The position numbers were made by a program, and so were the translations under genes. The notes below the pieces were generated by a model. That model saw only the letters and a program-made list of their open reading frames with translations, made no database searches and had not been told where the DNA came from. 64,000 bases of DNA from Paracoccaceae bacterium (GTDB lineage: Bacteria > Pseudomonadota > Alphaproteobacteria > Rhodobacterales > Rhodobacteraceae). Positions 26,732 to 34,990 of the stretch are shown here, one piece after another. The DNA lies in assembly GCA_020630695.1 (NCBI GenBank), contig JAHDIS010000013.1, forward strand, positions 1-64,000. Reading direction: 5' to 3'. The first letter of the stretch is position 1, and each line of letters starts with the position of its first letter.

Positions 26732-28096
26732 ATGATTGATAAGGCAGCAGACTCTCTACGAAACCGTCTGACCCGACTGCAGCCGGTTTGCGATGTTGGT
26801 CGCGTGCATTCTGTCGATGGTACAATCCTATGGGTCGAAGGCCTTTCAAAGGTCTGCGCGATCGGTGATCGACTGCGGTTGTTTCGTCCTGGTTTGGAAC
26901 TCGGGGGTGAAGTGTTGCGTATCCGCGATGAGATGGTTGCAATGCTGCCTGATGATGCAATCGATGGCGTTGCCAAAGGGGATCGTGTTGCGCTTTTGGG
27001 TGCGCCCACTCTGGCACCGGATGACACTTGGATTGGGCGTATTGTTGATGCCTATGGTTGCCCTTTGGATGGTAGGCCGCTGGCCGACGGCGCATACCGC
27101 AGACCATTTCGGGCCAGCCCGCCGCCAGCAGCCTCGCGGCGCCCAATGGGCGGGCGATTGGCAACAAATTTGGCCGTATTAGACACGTTTTTGCCGATTG
27201 CCAAAGGTCAGAGGATCGGCCTGTTTGCAGGTTCGGGCGTGGGAAAATCGCGGCTGCTTGGCCAGTTGGCACAAGACGTATCGGCTAACATCGTCGTGCT
27301 CGCCTTGATTGGTGAACGAGGGCGCGAAGTATCAGATTTCGTTCGAAACATACTGGGTGAGGAAGGCATGCGCCGAAGCGTTGTGGTGGCCGCTACGTCA
27401 GACCGTTCGCCGGTTGAACGCAGACGCTGCGCTTTGGCTGCTATGACCGTCGCGGAACACTTCCGCGATCAGGGAAAGCATGTTCTCTATCTCGCGGATT
27501 CGATAACCCGCTTTGCCGAAGCGCACCGAGAGGTCGCCATCGCTGCAGGAGAACTGCCTGCCCTGCGAGGCTTTCCGGCCTCGGTTCCGCAGCAGATCAT
27601 GCGTTTGGCCGAAAGGGCCGGTCCCGGCTCGGTCGGACAGGGCGACATAACGGCCGTGTTCAGCGTTCTGGTGGCAGGTTCGGACATGGAAGAACCAATT
27701 GCAGATATTTTGCGCGGCGTTCTCGATGGTCATGTCGTATTGGACCGGACCATTGCAGAACGTGGCCGGTTCCCTGCCGTCAACCTGCTGCGATCCGTAT
27801 CAAGAAGCCTGCCGGACGCAGCGAGCGAAGATGAGAACGTGGTGATTTCGCAAGCGAGAGCACTGTTAGGTGTCTATGAACGGTCGGAAACCATGATCCG
27901 GGCGGGACTATATCGTGATGGCGAGGATCCGTTGCTTGATCAGGCGATCCGTGCCTGGCCGGAACTGGATATGTTCTGTGGCGATGCAGCGCCGCAGGGA
28001 CCGCCTGGTGCATTTCAACGGTTGCGTTTGATTTTGCGCCGTTCTCAAACAACCCGCGGAGGAACCCAGGTTACTCAGGCGCAGCAACGCGCCTGA
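26732..28096 (+). CDS. fliI: flagellum-specific ATPase FliI
   Basis: An ATPase of the flagellar export apparatus, related to F1-beta. The 454-residue protein has Walker A 'AGSGVGKS' (residues 166-173), 'GERGREV', and Walker B 'LYLADS' with 'TRFAEAHREV'. ATG 26732 with GGAG six bases before is preferred; ATG 26720 would add four residues. It is divergent from the flgB operon, sharing an 85-bp intergenic region. It converges with the DUF1217 gene 12 bp away. FliH, the usual ATPase regulator, is not in the window. Confidence 0.95.
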   Translation: MIDKAADSLRNRLTRLQPVCDVGRVHSVDGTILWVEGLSKVCAIGDRLRLFRPGLELGGEVLRIRDEMVAMLPDDAIDGVAKGDRVALLGAPTLAPDDTWIGRIVDAYGCPLDGRPLADGAYRRPFRASPPPAASRRPMGGRLATNLAVLDTFLPIAKGQRIGLFAGSGVGKSRLLGQLAQDVSANIVVLALIGERGREVSDFVRNILGEEGMRRSVVVAATSDRSPVERRRCALAAMTVAEHFRDQGKHVLYLADSITRFAEAHREVAIAAGELPALRGFPASVPQQIMRLAERAGPGSVGQGDITAVFSVLVAGSDMEEPIADILRGVLDGHVVLDRTIAERGRFPAVNLLRSVSRSLPDAASEDENVVISQARALLGVYERSETMIRAGLYRDGEDPLLDQAIRAWPELDMFCGDAAPQGPPGAFQRLRLILRRSQTTRGGTQVTQAQQRA

Positions 28097-28108
28097 TGCT
28101 GGTAACCA

Positions 28109-28930
28109 TCAAGAAAAGCGATCGAGGATCGATGTTCGGGGAATGGCTTGCAGAAGGTTCAAAGCGATTTGTCCTGAATTTGCCTGCTGAAACTGAGCGA
28201 CTTGATCCTGCAATAAGAAGGTTTGGATAACCCGCTGCATGGTTTCTGTTTCAGCGAGATCCGAGATTTCCTTCGCGCCAAACCGACTTTGCGCTTTGTC
28301 GCGGAAAACCTCCAATTGTTTGTCGATATCAAGCTGTCCGAAACTGGATGGAAGATTCAGCGCTGTTTCAAAAACAGTACGCAAAGGCGGGGTGCCCATG
28401 ATCCGAAACCACTGCGCATCATCGCTTCCGCTGCTTTGTGCGACCTCTGGCAGGCTGCGTTCAAAGTTCAGAGCTAACCGTAGCGTTTCGTCTTGGTTGC
28501 CGATCGCAACTTCGAATTGCTGCGCTTGATATTTCGAGACTATTTCTGCTGAAAATCCACTTCTTTGAGTATTCGGTCCGACGATCCCGTCAAATCCAAA
28601 AGCGGCTGACAGCGCAGTATATCGATCATCGGCAAGACGATTCGCCAGCGCATCGGGCGCGGTTGTTCCTTCTTCCAGTATTGTCTGGATGAAGAACCGA
28701 TTATCCAGATCGTCCTGAAGCCCAAAGGCGGTCAGTGCGACGCTCAGCAATCTTCGATCTGCAACCAGTTCCTCGGCGGTGGTTATGCTCTGAATGTTTT
28801 GTTCAAAGTAATCTGTCTCGCGGACGATGCTGACAGAGTTTTCGAAGGTGGCTTTTTGCGTGTCAGATGTCGTCTTGAGGAACTGCCAGCCAACGAGGCC
28901 AGATCCAATGAGAACGGGCTGAAAGCTCAT
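28109..28930 (-). CDS. DUF1217 family protein of flagellar clusters
   Basis: A 273-residue protein with no signal peptide, rich in helices and in Gln/Asp. The repeated theme of a short 'LxxALxxFGLQDDLDNRFF' type segment (about residues 62-82) followed by 'LANRLADDRYTALSAAFGF' is characteristic of DUF1217, a family found in flagellar loci of Rhodobacteraceae and rhizobia. Function is unknown. Its start overlaps the flbT stop by 4 bp, putting it in a flaF-flbT-DUF1217 unit downstream of flagellin. This suggests a role in filament synthesis or export. Confidence 0.78.
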   Translation of the reverse strand: MSFQPVLIGSGLVGWQFLKTTSDTQKATFENSVSIVRETDYFEQNIQSITTAEELVADRRLLSVALTAFGLQDDLDNRFFIQTILEEGTTAPDALANRLADDRYTALSAAFGFDGIVGPNTQRSGFSAEIVSKYQAQQFEVAIGNQDETLRLALNFERSLPEVAQSSGSDDAQWFRIMGTPPLRTVFETALNLPSSFGQLDIDKQLEVFRDKAQSRFGAKEISDLAETETMQRVIQTFLLQDQVAQFQQANSGQIALNLLQAIPRTSILDRFS

Positions 28931-29331
28931 TTATCAACAGCGGCCAGCAGCCGATCCTCTCGTGGAATGAGGGCGCGCAACGCTTTCAGACATTTGTAAA
29001 ACTGATCGGAAAGCAAAGCTTCGGTTGCTTGCGCCAGCAAGGTCCGACTGTCGGCGTCGATCAGGACGCGGCTCAACTCCTCAATGCGGCGAAGAACCTG
29101 CTGGCGTGCTGTATCAACTGACAGATCACCCGTCAGCATCAACTGCGTCGTGTAGCAGACCCGCCGGACCGGCGTTTGCGCATCAGACGGATGAATCGCG
29201 TCGCGAAGTCTGAGGATATTGGCGTTTGGCGTAATGATTGAAATGCGCCCTCTGCGGTCACCGTTTTCAATAACGGCACCATTAATCAGGACACGTTCAC
29301 GCGGGCCAAGTTTCAGGACAAGCCCACTCAT
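28927..29331 (-). CDS. flbT: flagellin synthesis regulator FlbT
   Basis: A 134-residue RNA-linked regulator. In Caulobacter, FlbT binds flagellin mRNA and represses its translation until the hook is complete. The N-terminal 'MSGLVLKLGPRERVLINGAVIENGDRR' (key LKLGPxERxxINGAVIxNGDRR) is diagnostic. It overlaps flaF and the DUF1217 gene by 4 bp each and lies downstream of fliC, whose leader has a hairpin that could be its target. Confidence 0.95.
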   Translation of the reverse strand: MSGLVLKLGPRERVLINGAVIENGDRRGRISIITPNANILRLRDAIHPSDAQTPVRRVCYTTQLMLTGDLSVDTARQQVLRRIEELSRVLIDADSRTLLAQATEALLSDQFYKCLKALRALIPREDRLLAAVDK

Positions 29332-29705
29332 GACTTTGGTCCCTGACCTGACAACCCACGCAGTACGGCTGCATTGACCTCGAGCAGGGGACGTACACCT
29401 GCCGACCGGTTCAAAACCTTGCCGGTATGCACTTGAACGAATTCAGCAAGATAAAAAATCCGCGCCCGGAGATCCTGCGGCAGGTCGTTGTCTGCATCAG
29501 CAACGTCCACGGCAAGAGCAGTCCAGAGTTTTCGGTTGTCTGACAGGGCAGCAACCAGCTTTGGAAAAGCGGTGGGGCCGGCAATCGCCGATGCTTTGAT
29601 CCTGTGTGATATGCGTGCGAGGAGCTGAAACTCGACAGCGCGGGCATTTCGGGTCGGAGCGCTGGATTGGCTGTACGCGCGTTTTGCAAGCGTTTGAATG
29701 TTCAC
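29328..29705 (-). CDS. flaF: flagellin regulator/chaperone FlaF, GTG start
   Basis: A 125-residue FlaF family protein, a positive partner of FlbT in flagellin synthesis and secretion. The conserved N-terminus 'NIQTLAKRAYSQS' begins directly at GTG 29705, with CAAAGG seven bases before; TTG 29735 is not supported. Conserved 'LLARISHRIKAS' and 'LRARIFYLAEFVQVHT' segments are visible. The fliC terminator lies upstream, so expression needs read-through or a local promoter. Confidence 0.9.
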   Translation of the reverse strand: MNIQTLAKRAYSQSSAPTRNARAVEFQLLARISHRIKASAIAGPTAFPKLVAALSDNRKLWTALAVDVADADNDLPQDLRARIFYLAEFVQVHTGKVLNRSAGVRPLLEVNAAVLRGLSGQGPKS

Positions 29706-29733
29706 TTCAGAGCCTTTGGTCTGGAAAGAGTTC

Positions 29734-29763
29734 AAAAAGGCGAGGGCCGGTCAGGCCCTCGCC
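29734..29763 (-). terminator. intrinsic terminator after fliC
   Basis: A perfect 10-bp GC-rich stem (29739-29748 with 29754-29763, 5-nt loop) is followed on the minus strand by five T residues (29738-29734). It lies just beyond the fliC stop and before flaF, as expected for a highly expressed flagellin mRNA. Confidence 0.93.
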
Positions 29764-29771
29764 TCTGACGA

Positions 29772-31055
29772 TTAGCGGAAGAGTGACAGCAGGGACTGCG
29801 GCGCCTGATTGGCGATGGACAGAGCCTGAACGCCAAGCTGCTGTTGAACTTGCAATGCCTGTAGACGGGCCGACGCTTCTTCCATATCGGCATCGACCAG
29901 TGTTCCGATCCCTGACTTCAGTGCGTCTGTGAGGCCAGAGACAAAGTCTGCCTGAGTCTCAATCCGGCCTTGCGCGGAGCCAAATGCGGCCGCCGAATCG
30001 ATTGACGTCTGGATCAGCGATTCAATTGCAACGAGCGCAGCATCGGCGCCGTCAGCTGACGTGATGTCAATATCATTGAGCAACTCCAGACCGCCGCCAA
30101 CGGTTCCGTCTGCCTCTGTCTCATAGGTATCGAGATCGGCAATATCGGCCTGGTTCACCTGAGCGGAATCAATGTCGATCGAAAGGCCGGCATCATTGGT
30201 GATGTTGATCTGACCAGCGTTGGTTCCATCCACTGCAAATGACACGCCCAGATCAGCGTCTTCTGCTGCGACATTCATACGATCCACGAGCCCTCGGGTC
30301 ACGTCCGCAAGCGTGTCGCCGTCCCGCGCAACGTAGACCACGTCACCCCCGAAATCGACGGCATCACCGCTGGTTGTCTCCGTCATGCCGGCGGCTGATA
30401 CCACATAAGATGCACCTGCGAGGATCGTATCATCCGCACCCAAACCATCGAGCGTTGCGAATGTGGCGGAAGTCCCATCAGCCACGGTCGCGCTGGCGCC
30501 AACTTCCAGACCGGTTGTGCCTGCTGCCGCCTCGGCGCGGCCAAGATCCTGCTTGATCACACTGATGTTCGAGGCCGCAACACCGGTCGCGGAACGATCA
30601 AGAGAGGCGAGAACATTGACTTGGCTGGACTCAACTTCGGAGTCTGTGTTTTCCAGCAGGTTCAGCCCGTTGAACTGAGCCGCGCCAACGACCGCACTAA
30701 TTTGATCACGAAGCGCGTCAATGTCCGTTTGAATCTTGGCGCTGTCGACGTTTTCTTCTTGTGCAGCGACGATCTTGCCTTTGATGTCCGTCAGCAAATC
30801 GGTGACTGTTTCAGCTGCTTGTCGTGCGACTGCAACGGTTGACTGGCCCAGGTTGAGACTGTCTGAAATGCCTTTGAAGCCTTTCACGTCGGCTTCCATC
30901 ACCTTGGAGATTGCCCAAACGGCCGAGTTGTCTTTTGCATTGGCAACAGTCTTGCCGGTCGAAATTGCGTTCTGAGTGTCTGCAAGGTTGGAGTTGATTG
31001 ATTTCAGGGTTTGCAGCGCCACCATGGCGCCGTTGTTCGTCAGGATGCTTGACAT
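29772..31055 (-). CDS. fliC: flagellin FliC
   Basis: The filament subunit, 427 residues, secreted by the flagellar type III system without a signal peptide. The conserved N-terminal D0/D1 region is residues about 1-140 ('ISTGKTVANAKDNSAVWAIS', 'LNLGQSTVAVARQAAETV', 'AQFNGLNLL'). The C-terminal D1/D0 region is the last about 90 residues ('ADMEEASARLQALQVQQQLG', ending LLSLFR). The central part (about 150-330) is acidic, Thr/Ala/Gly-rich and variable, as usual for the exposed domain. A hairpin precedes the AAGGAC ribosome site. It is the only flagellin gene in the window. Confidence 0.96.
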   Translation of the reverse strand: MSSILTNNGAMVALQTLKSINSNLADTQNAISTGKTVANAKDNSAVWAISKVMEADVKGFKGISDSLNLGQSTVAVARQAAETVTDLLTDIKGKIVAAQEENVDSAKIQTDIDALRDQISAVVGAAQFNGLNLLENTDSEVESSQVNVLASLDRSATGVAASNISVIKQDLGRAEAAAGTTGLEVGASATVADGTSATFATLDGLGADDTILAGASYVVSAAGMTETTSGDAVDFGGDVVYVARDGDTLADVTRGLVDRMNVAAEDADLGVSFAVDGTNAGQINITNDAGLSIDIDSAQVNQADIADLDTYETEADGTVGGGLELLNDIDITSADGADAALVAIESLIQTSIDSAAAFGSAQGRIETQADFVSGLTDALKSGIGTLVDADMEEASARLQALQVQQQLGVQALSIANQAPQSLLSLFR

Positions 31056-31075
31056 GAGTTTGAGTCCTTGATGTC

Positions 31076-31093
31076 AAAAGGCGCTTTTGCGCC
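31076..31093 (-). promoter_or_regulatory. hairpin with U run in the fliC leader
   Basis: On the minus strand GGCGC-AAAA-GCGCC is followed at once by TTTT, 21-38 nt upstream of the fliC ATG and just before the AAGGAC site. It could be an attenuator, an mRNA stability element, or a FlbT target. The function is inferred from position. Confidence 0.4.
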
Positions 31094-31204
31094 GGTTACA
31101 TTTGCCGGTTCCGGCATCTCTGACGTCTTTCTGACGATTGCGGGAATGGTACATTGTGATCCCGCGCCACCTGAGTGGTGCGCCCTCAAACTCATCGGAA
31201 AAAC

Positions 31205-31219
31205 CTAACGGGTCCCTAA
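31205..31219. promoter_or_regulatory. CtrA-like box between fliC and flgN-like gene
   Basis: Read on the minus strand this is TTAG-GGACCCG-TTAG, two identical half-sites with 7-bp spacing, 150 bp upstream of fliC. It resembles the boxes before motB and flgE. The weak base changes from TTAA keep confidence low. Confidence 0.3.
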
Positions 31220-31258
31220 CAGTCGAATTTCTGTCGCGCGCTTTTGAAACAAATCCTG

Positions 31259-31606
31259 TTAAGCGCGCTTTTCCAGGGTGTGACCCGGCGCACTATCCAG
31301 CGATTGTCTCTTGCAGTTGATGTCATAAGTGCTGAGATTTTTGCGGCCACTGGCCAGCATTCCGATCCTTGCCGCGACGGCTCTGAGGCCCGCCAGACTT
31401 TGATCGAACAAGCGGTGATTCCGTTCAATCTGTTCTTTGATGGGCTGCAGATCGGATGGTTTGTTTGGATCGCTGTGAAGGTTTTGAAGCAAGGTTTCCT
31501 TTTCCTCGGATATCGCAGAAATCCTTGCAAAGTCGCCGCTAAGCAGCGCGTCGTGTTCTGCTTCAAGCAGCGCGCCAAGCGCGGTTGAACGGTCTTTATT
31601 GATCAT
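31259..31606 (-). CDS. FlgN-like flagellar chaperone candidate
   Basis: A 115-residue, mostly helical protein ('GALLEAEHDALLSGDFARIS', 'EEKETLLQNL') with the pattern of FlgN, the cytoplasmic chaperone that keeps FlgK and FlgL unfolded for export. It sits next to the rod-binding gene, overlapping it by 11 bp, and upstream of fliC. The C-terminal 30 residues are basic and poorly conserved. The assignment rests on size, helical pattern and position, since FlgN families diverge strongly. Confidence 0.6.
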   Translation of the reverse strand: MINKDRSTALGALLEAEHDALLSGDFARISAISEEKETLLQNLHSDPNKPSDLQPIKEQIERNHRLFDQSLAGLRAVAARIGMLASGRKNLSTYDINCKRQSLDSAPGHTLEKRA

Positions 31607-31868
31607 CTGATCTCTCCTTCAATGCGTTGAACAGTGTTTCTGCCAGCCCAATGCCGCCTGCATCAGAAATTTGTCGGGCTTGCTCGAGAAGCAGAAAGGA
31701 CTGGAACTGCGACTCGCCCGTGCCGCCACCGAACGTGGTTGGTATCTGGCCCATGCCCGTCGATTTGAGCATTTCCGCGAGAAAGTTGGCCTCAAGTTCG
31801 CGGGCGGCCTGCCTGAGCGAAGCATCCGGATCCTGTGTGGCCAGGGGGAGTTGCGATGATATCTGCAC
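31596..31868 (-). CDS. rod-binding protein (FlgJ N-terminal type), GTG start
   Basis: A 90-residue protein corresponding to the rod-cap half of FlgJ, with 'AARELEANFLAEMLKSTGM' (about residues 21-39), a GTGESQFQSFL segment and 'GGIGLAETLF'. No muramidase domain is present, as in other alphaproteobacteria. The start is GTG 31868, preceded by TTGGAGAAATCTC. An ATG at 31985 would run into the divergent fliK start and is rejected. The short form matches the expected rod-binding domain exactly. Confidence 0.82.
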   Translation of the reverse strand: MQISSQLPLATQDPDASLRQAARELEANFLAEMLKSTGMGQIPTTFGGGTGESQFQSFLLLEQARQISDAGGIGLAETLFNALKERSDDQ

Positions 31869-31979
31869 GAGATTTCTCCAATTCGACTCAGTTGATCTAT
31901 TGGTCCCCTGTTTCGGTAAAGAAGCGGTAACGATGTTGCCTGTATGGTCCGGCTTCCAGTGATTTCCGGAGACTGAGAC

Positions 31980-33986
31980 ATGCAAATTCCGACTGTTGGA
32001 CAGTCAGGCCTCACCACGGCCCTCTCAGGGAAACCGATGATCGATGAATCGGGTGCAGCGGATGAGTTTTCCGAAGTTTTGGCTTTGTTGTCCGACCAAT
32101 CCGAAACGATGGAACAGGCAAAAGACGAACCAGAAGAAGACGCTGGCAGGCGGATAATTGAAAAACCTGATGACCATAGTGGCGAGGCGGCCAAACCAGA
32201 TGATTTGGACGCCGACAGCGAAAAGCTATCTTTGGAATGGAGAAGCGAAATCACCCACTCAACTGGGCAGGTGGTCAAACAAACTGAAAAAGCGCCCGGC
32301 TTTGACTTTATCAGCCCTGATAAATCTGGGGGGCTGGATAAGGTTGAACTCACTCACGAAACGCCTCTGAGCAGGAAAGTACCATCGCTGGAAACGGGTT
32401 TGGAAGCATTGAAAAATGCGAATCTACAGCAGGTCCAACATCGCGAAAAAACGCAGCTTTTCCACGAAGCACCTTACCGTGAAATAGAGACTAAATCGCC
32501 TAAAATCGCAGAGATTGACTTGAGGCCTCAGGTTATCACTGCGCAGGTTCCTATGCAGCTTTCACCTGCCGAAGGCATTGAGCTTGAGCCAGCACACGCG
32601 CGATCCGGGGTTACTGAAAAGGCGGTGCTCTTGAAGGGGCCTGCAAACGCGGCAACACTTGTCCAAGCACCCGAAAAAGATCTCACGCACCTTCACCTTC
32701 CGCTGGAAGAAAAGCCAGTTTTGGAGGCCAAGAGACTGCCGGAAAACACTGGTGATCGCCAAGCGATTTATGCACGGGACGAACCAGCGTTACTTGGCCA
32801 AAAACCCAGAAACAGGCAGGCCGAATTCCCGTCCGAGCGCATTGAGACAGACCAGCCGGTTTCCCAATCCGTTGACCAGCGCGCCGCTGAGAAACGTCTG
32901 GTCGTCGGGTCGATCTCATCCGGTGGCTTGCCTTTGATTGGTCCATTCTCTGAACCAGGCCGTGTAGGGTTTGTTCAAGACGCCAAGGCTTTGGTCGCGG
33001 GTGATGTTCGACATCAGAAGAAGGCCCAACAAAACGATGAAGACCGGATGCCTGTGCCCAATGGGGTTGCGCGTGGCCAGTCTTCTGAAAACCAGCCACG
33101 AAAGACAATTGTTGGAAGTGCAGGAAAGAGGGTTAAGCCAGAAAGGTTGGAGCAGGTTCGATCCGTTCCTGACATGGGCATCCGAACACCCAAACCTGAA
33201 ACGATGGCGTTTGCTCCAGAAGCAGGCCAAGTCAAAGTCGAGACATTTGTTGGTCTACGAAATCGGTTGGAAACCCCCAAGCCCGTTTCAGGCCTCGGCA
33301 CTGCGCCAGACAATCAATTCGCGTTGCGCTCTGATCTGATTTTGTCGCGAAGCGGCAGCGCGGTTGCGCCTGTAGATGAGCCGCATGACCCTGCCGAAGT
33401 CTCGGGCGGAACTACCGCTGATACCGTCAAACCTCGGCTAACGGCTGTGTCTTTGCCATCGGTCCGAACTGAACCGGTTCAAACATTCTTTCCCGAACCA
33501 AGCCTTTTGGCCAGCGATCCCGATCCAATGAGTCCCGCTGCTCCAACGGAAATCCGGACTGCTGGAGGCACTGTTGTTCAACAGGCGCCAAACGCACCTG
33601 TCAGCGCTGATCCGGTCTCGGTCATACGCCAAATCGCAAATGCATCGGTTGGAGCGAAAGACAACGGGATTGAGATACGTCTAAGCCCGGAGGAACTAGG
33701 CAGTATCAGGATGCAGTTGACGACGACCGATCTTGGGACGGCTGTCACCATTCATGCGGATCGCCCGGAAACACTCGAACTGTTGCGGCGGCACATTGAT
33801 ATCTTGGCGCGCAATCTCGCCGATGCCGGATACGAAGCCGCAGAATTTTCGTTTGGCGATCAAAGACAGCACGGCGCGGAAAAGGCTTCATTTCTGAATC
33901 AAGACCCTGATGACAGCGTTCCCGAGCAAGAAATCCCAAAATTGACCCCCAAGCCCGAAACGGCGGGAATCGACATCAGATTGTAG
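31980..33986 (+). CDS. fliK: flagellar hook-length control protein FliK
   Basis: A 668-residue secreted ruler that measures hook length and triggers the FlhB switch. The N-terminal and central parts (residues about 1-560) are low-complexity, rich in Pro, Glu, Lys and Gln, as expected for the extended ruler. The C-terminal switch domain is recognisable by 'IEIRLSPEELGSIRMQL' (about 561-577) and 'LRRHIDILARNLADAGYE'. It is followed by flgD after 9 bp. At 668 residues it is longer than the enteric protein. Confidence 0.9.
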   Translation: MQIPTVGQSGLTTALSGKPMIDESGAADEFSEVLALLSDQSETMEQAKDEPEEDAGRRIIEKPDDHSGEAAKPDDLDADSEKLSLEWRSEITHSTGQVVKQTEKAPGFDFISPDKSGGLDKVELTHETPLSRKVPSLETGLEALKNANLQQVQHREKTQLFHEAPYREIETKSPKIAEIDLRPQVITAQVPMQLSPAEGIELEPAHARSGVTEKAVLLKGPANAATLVQAPEKDLTHLHLPLEEKPVLEAKRLPENTGDRQAIYARDEPALLGQKPRNRQAEFPSERIETDQPVSQSVDQRAAEKRLVVGSISSGGLPLIGPFSEPGRVGFVQDAKALVAGDVRHQKKAQQNDEDRMPVPNGVARGQSSENQPRKTIVGSAGKRVKPERLEQVRSVPDMGIRTPKPETMAFAPEAGQVKVETFVGLRNRLETPKPVSGLGTAPDNQFALRSDLILSRSGSAVAPVDEPHDPAEVSGGTTADTVKPRLTAVSLPSVRTEPVQTFFPEPSLLASDPDPMSPAAPTEIRTAGGTVVQQAPNAPVSADPVSVIRQIANASVGAKDNGIEIRLSPEELGSIRMQLTTTDLGTAVTIHADRPETLELLRRHIDILARNLADAGYEAAEFSFGDQRQHGAEKASFLNQDPDDSVPEQEIPKLTPKPETAGIDIRL

Positions 33987-33995
33987 GAGAACTCC

Positions 33996-34676
33996 ATGGT
34001 AGAAACGCTGGTCTCAACGCCCTCGATTGCGGGGGGCTCAACTCAGTTTTCAGGGTCAACCGAGGCGTCGGGGTCCGATGCGCTTAGCTCGGATTTTGAA
34101 ACTTTTCTAAAGATGCTGACGGTCCAGGTGCAAAATCAGGACCCTTTGAATCCGGTAGATTCGACAGACTACGCGACGCAGCTCGCGACGTTTTCATCGG
34201 TAGAGCAGCAAGTGCTGACCAACGATCTACTTAGATCCATGGCCGAAACGCTTGGGGGAAGTTCATTGCAGAATATGTCCGGGTTGATCGGCATGGAGGC
34301 ACTGGCACGCGCTCCGGTTTATTTTGATCAGTCAGGACCGATTTCCATCCGGCCCGAGCTCGCCGAAGGCGCCAACAGGGCTGAACTGGTTGTGCGTGAC
34401 GAAAGCGGCGCAGTGATTCAGCGTTTCGACATTCCGCAAGGCCAGGAGTCGGTCATTTGGGCGGGCGGCGATGACAACGGTGATCTGCTTCCGGCGGGGG
34501 TTTACCGGTTCGAGATTGATAGTTTTAACGACGAAACCTTGGTCGGCAGTCAGCTCGCGCAAGTGTATTCTCGAATCAACGAAGTCAGGAGCGATGAAGG
34601 CGTTACATTGGTTCGATTGTCAGACGGAAGCGAATTGCCGCAGAGTCTGATCACCGGCCTAAGACACGCAAACTAG
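33996..34676 (+). CDS. flgD: flagellar hook assembly scaffold FlgD
   Basis: Caps the growing hook and guides FlgE assembly. The 226-residue protein has the N-terminal signature 'FLKMLTVQVQNQDPLNPVDSTDYATQLATFSSVEQ' (residues about 33-67; key FLxxLxxQxxxQDPLNP). It also has the C-terminal FLG/Tudor-like region with 'IWAGGDDNGDLLPAGVYRFEI'. AGGAGAA precedes the ATG. It is the last gene of the flagellar cluster. Confidence 0.95.
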   Translation: MVETLVSTPSIAGGSTQFSGSTEASGSDALSSDFETFLKMLTVQVQNQDPLNPVDSTDYATQLATFSSVEQQVLTNDLLRSMAETLGGSSLQNMSGLIGMEALARAPVYFDQSGPISIRPELAEGANRAELVVRDESGAVIQRFDIPQGQESVIWAGGDDNGDLLPAGVYRFEIDSFNDETLVGSQLAQVYSRINEVRSDEGVTLVRLSDGSELPQSLITGLRHAN

Positions 34677-34990
34677 GCAATTCTTCAGAAAACCGCGATG
34701 TTGCGCGAAGTCCTGCCTAGAATTTTTGCACCAAGCCAACGGAGGCAGCATCCCAAAATATTCGGTCATAAGGTACTGTAAAACAGTAAAAAAATGAATC
34801 ACTCGCTCAATCAAAACGGTGCGTCAAAAGCCAAAAGCAAAAAAATGTTGCGAATTTGCCGCTTCGCTCCGTCTGAATTGCTCGATCCGACGAACACGAC
34901 AAAATTCATGTTTGAAAGGGGTTTGACGACAGTATAAGTTCAAACACGCGCAGGGTACTTTACCCTAAACTGTACAGTCTGGAGACTATT
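34677..34990. other. AT-rich intergenic region between flgD and the small peptide gene
   Basis: 314 bp, visibly richer in A and T than its neighbours. It holds an inverted repeat TACTG-N5-CAGTA (34774-34788), a possible promoter, and two further small palindromes near the right end. One weak 47-codon frame (34794-34937) lacks a ribosome site. I see no terminator for flgD. Confidence 0.5.
34912..34978 (+). promoter_or_regulatory. candidate promoter and palindromes before the 56-residue peptide gene
   Basis: A candidate -35 TTGAAA (34912-34917) and -10 TATAAG (34933-34938) are 15 bp apart, shorter than ideal. Downstream come a hairpin AGGGTA-CTT-TACCCT (34952-34966) and the perfect 10-bp palindrome ACTGTACAGT (34969-34978), just before the ribosome site CTGGAGAC. 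The palindromes may be an operator or a leader structure. Confidence 0.4.

Noticed and set aside
26647-27027. N-terminal extension of FlgB overlapping fliI
   Set aside because: The added 127 residues lie antisense to fliI, and a GTG with a good ribosome site gives the normal FlgB N-terminus.
34794-34937. 47-codon open frame in the flgD to small-peptide gap
   Set aside because: No ribosome binding site, basic and low-complexity composition, and it overlaps the likely promoter of the 56-residue peptide gene.
34923-34938. TTGACG with TATAAG as a promoter
   Set aside because: The two elements are only 4 bp apart. TTGAAA further upstream is a better, though still short-spaced, partner.
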